DNA of 64,000 nucleotides from Cytophagaceae bacterium (GTDB lineage Bacteria; Bacteroidota; Bacteroidia; Cytophagales; Spirosomataceae). This document shows, one piece after another, positions 63,901 to 64,000 of this stretch. The position numbers and the translations under genes were made by a program. The DNA lies in the NCBI GenBank assembly GCA_027486845.1, contig JAIXOL010000075.1, positions 1-64,000 on the forward strand, in the 5' to 3' direction. Within the stretch, counting starts at the first letter, position 1. Each line of letters begins with the position of its first letter. The notes under the pieces are model-generated. The model did not search any database, was not told the origin of the DNA, and saw only the letters and a list, made by a program, of their open reading frames with translations.

Positions 63901-63988
63901 ACTCAAATCTGTCATTGAAAACTCTGATATTCCCGAAACAATTGATGCAGCAAAAAAGAAACTAAAAGACATTGAAAATAAAGAATAG
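60950..63988 (+). CDS. Large secreted TPR-repeat protein
   Basis: The protein has 1012 residues composed almost entirely of tetratricopeptide-like helices (for example YNKAVVYLKKATIGSG, YIEAITYYDQAIREN, YQKAEEEFKKTIAM), about 20 repeats. A hydrophobic segment ending FTHSQN at about residue 33 suggests export. The segment before it, AQGRLSTGRRLT, has a basic, GC-rich composition unlike the rest. Similar large TPR proteins in Bacteroidota have outer-membrane or motility roles, but no motif decides this one. It ends 12 bases before the window end. Confidence 0.8.
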   Translation: MKNFFAQGRLSTGRRLTVLVGTFLQVSYFTHSQNTIAYTDPEFHYNKGIELFQKKVYTASREEFKQYIQLTEKTLKLNEFNLINAEYYSALSGLYAKAFDAEIEIERFVVNHSDYPKAKVIYNDLGKYFYDQGDYNKAVVYLKKATIGSGDSQHSLEMKFKLAVSYYQTNNLQDALPLFNEVKVVSSDFQSHASYYAGVINYKNENYDAALSDLKRVENVNPYRIEIPNWIANILYVQKKNDELLAYTEPIIEKPNGKKIDDICLVTAEVCYFKDDFVKAAMYYDKYKNFKRGSVSNQVTFRHAYSLYKSNLFDKAVESFKKIAALNTEVGQQAAYYLGISSLKVNDLNAALVAFERAKLASFDKVIKEEAQFNYAKVAIDLGNNQQGINELQDYLKNYPNGKYEDEGNEILSDVLFDSNNYSQAITYIEGLKKRTNKINLAYQRLCYNQGVLDFNAERYMRSIQYFDKSLLQSIDGELKNNAMFWKAEAAYAVKSPEADALYKDVLTTSNDVLKQKSRYGLAYLNYNNKDYKQASIYFKELLKGKRDESSRQNFEDALVRIGDCYLATKNYIEAITYYDQAIRENKTEKDYAMYQKALTLTFLGKNQEAQQLFDKLSVQYPNSRLIDDALYQSGALELDKGNNQSAITILSKMVRERPKSALMPKALAKRALAYSNMKNFEAAIIDYKIILQSFGSSDEADNALLGLQESLNSVGRPEDFSTVVEEYKKENPANGSVENLEYESAKNLYLNEKYDKAIVALQKYIKNYSNSSNSFEAKYYIADSYYISNDKTNALKFYNQVVAENRTTFVTKSALRAAAIEVSNKSYRNAITNFRTVLFSSQNKRDIVTAWQGLADTYYITGNQDSVIVFCREIINNGGSIVMGATNKAQLQLGKAYMQKTDYQKAEEEFKKTIAMAKDNNGAEAKYFIGEILYKSKKYKESIKILQELAQDFSEFVYWYEKSFLLITDNYIGMNDYFMAKATLKSVIENSDIPETIDAAKKKLKDIENKE

Positions 63989-64000
63989 ACTACTGGTTTA

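Overview
The window reads as chromosomal DNA of a Bacteroidota species, most likely in the order Cytophagales (an Emticicia/Arcicella/Flectobacillus-like relative; this is inference from gene content, not a database match). The signs are AT-rich DNA, starts with A-rich upstream stretches instead of clear Shine-Dalgarno sites, occasional TAnnTTTG-type -7 promoter elements, a short 287-residue RpoD, many lipoproteins, a C-terminal gliding-motility/type IX secretion (T9SS) sorting domain, a GH3-family protein, DUF2911, a START-like protein and menaquinone synthesis (MenD).

Layout. 0.2-9.3 kb: secreted or periplasmic carbohydrate and hydrolase genes (an Asp-box propeller protein, a GH32 fructan/sucrose hydrolase lipoprotein, a PfkB sugar kinase, a DoxX membrane protein, a beta-lactamase-like serine hydrolase, a NIPSNAP protein and a ChbG/YdjC deacetylase). 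9.3-13.4 kb: an odd J-domain protein and a four-gene envelope cluster of unknown role. 13.5-17.4 kb: GNAT, RluD-like synthase, a PLP desulfhydrase/deaminase, and a repeat-built surface lipoprotein. 17.8-26.5 kb: sugar and envelope genes (NagB-like, two GT-C-type membrane proteins, an FdtA-like cupin, a GT2 polyprenyl-phosphate sugar synthase) around HslV and pyruvate dehydrogenase E2.

26.5-29.9 kb is the only clearly accessory stretch. Three consecutive genes are broken in three ways: an HNH endonuclease by an in-frame TGA, a YhcG/DUF1016 PDDEXK nuclease by a frameshift, and a cysteine desulfurase by a large internal deletion. Between the two nucleases lies a three-unit array of palindrome-rich repeats of about 200 bp. 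A related-looking class of palindrome sits at 26.5 kb, and a similar one lies inside the reading frame of the PLP enzyme at 15.8 kb.

30-64 kb is mostly housekeeping: GH3, SurE, MurI, DnaB, PhoH, an M43 T9SS-exported protease, deoxycytidylate deaminase, an FKBP/SlyD-like isomerase, AcpH, HolA, tRNA-Met, LptF/G permease, deoxynucleoside kinase, TrhO, RlmD, a gliding-motility C-terminal-domain protein, an SDR, a TPR/SH3 protein, two identical tRNA-Lys genes, tRNA-Leu, rpsO-pnp, rpoD, menD, TPR proteins and an M61 peptidase. Hairpin terminators are frequent between convergent genes. I see no CRISPR array, no intact transposase, no prophage and no complete defence system; the most informative anomaly is the decaying nuclease/repeat island.
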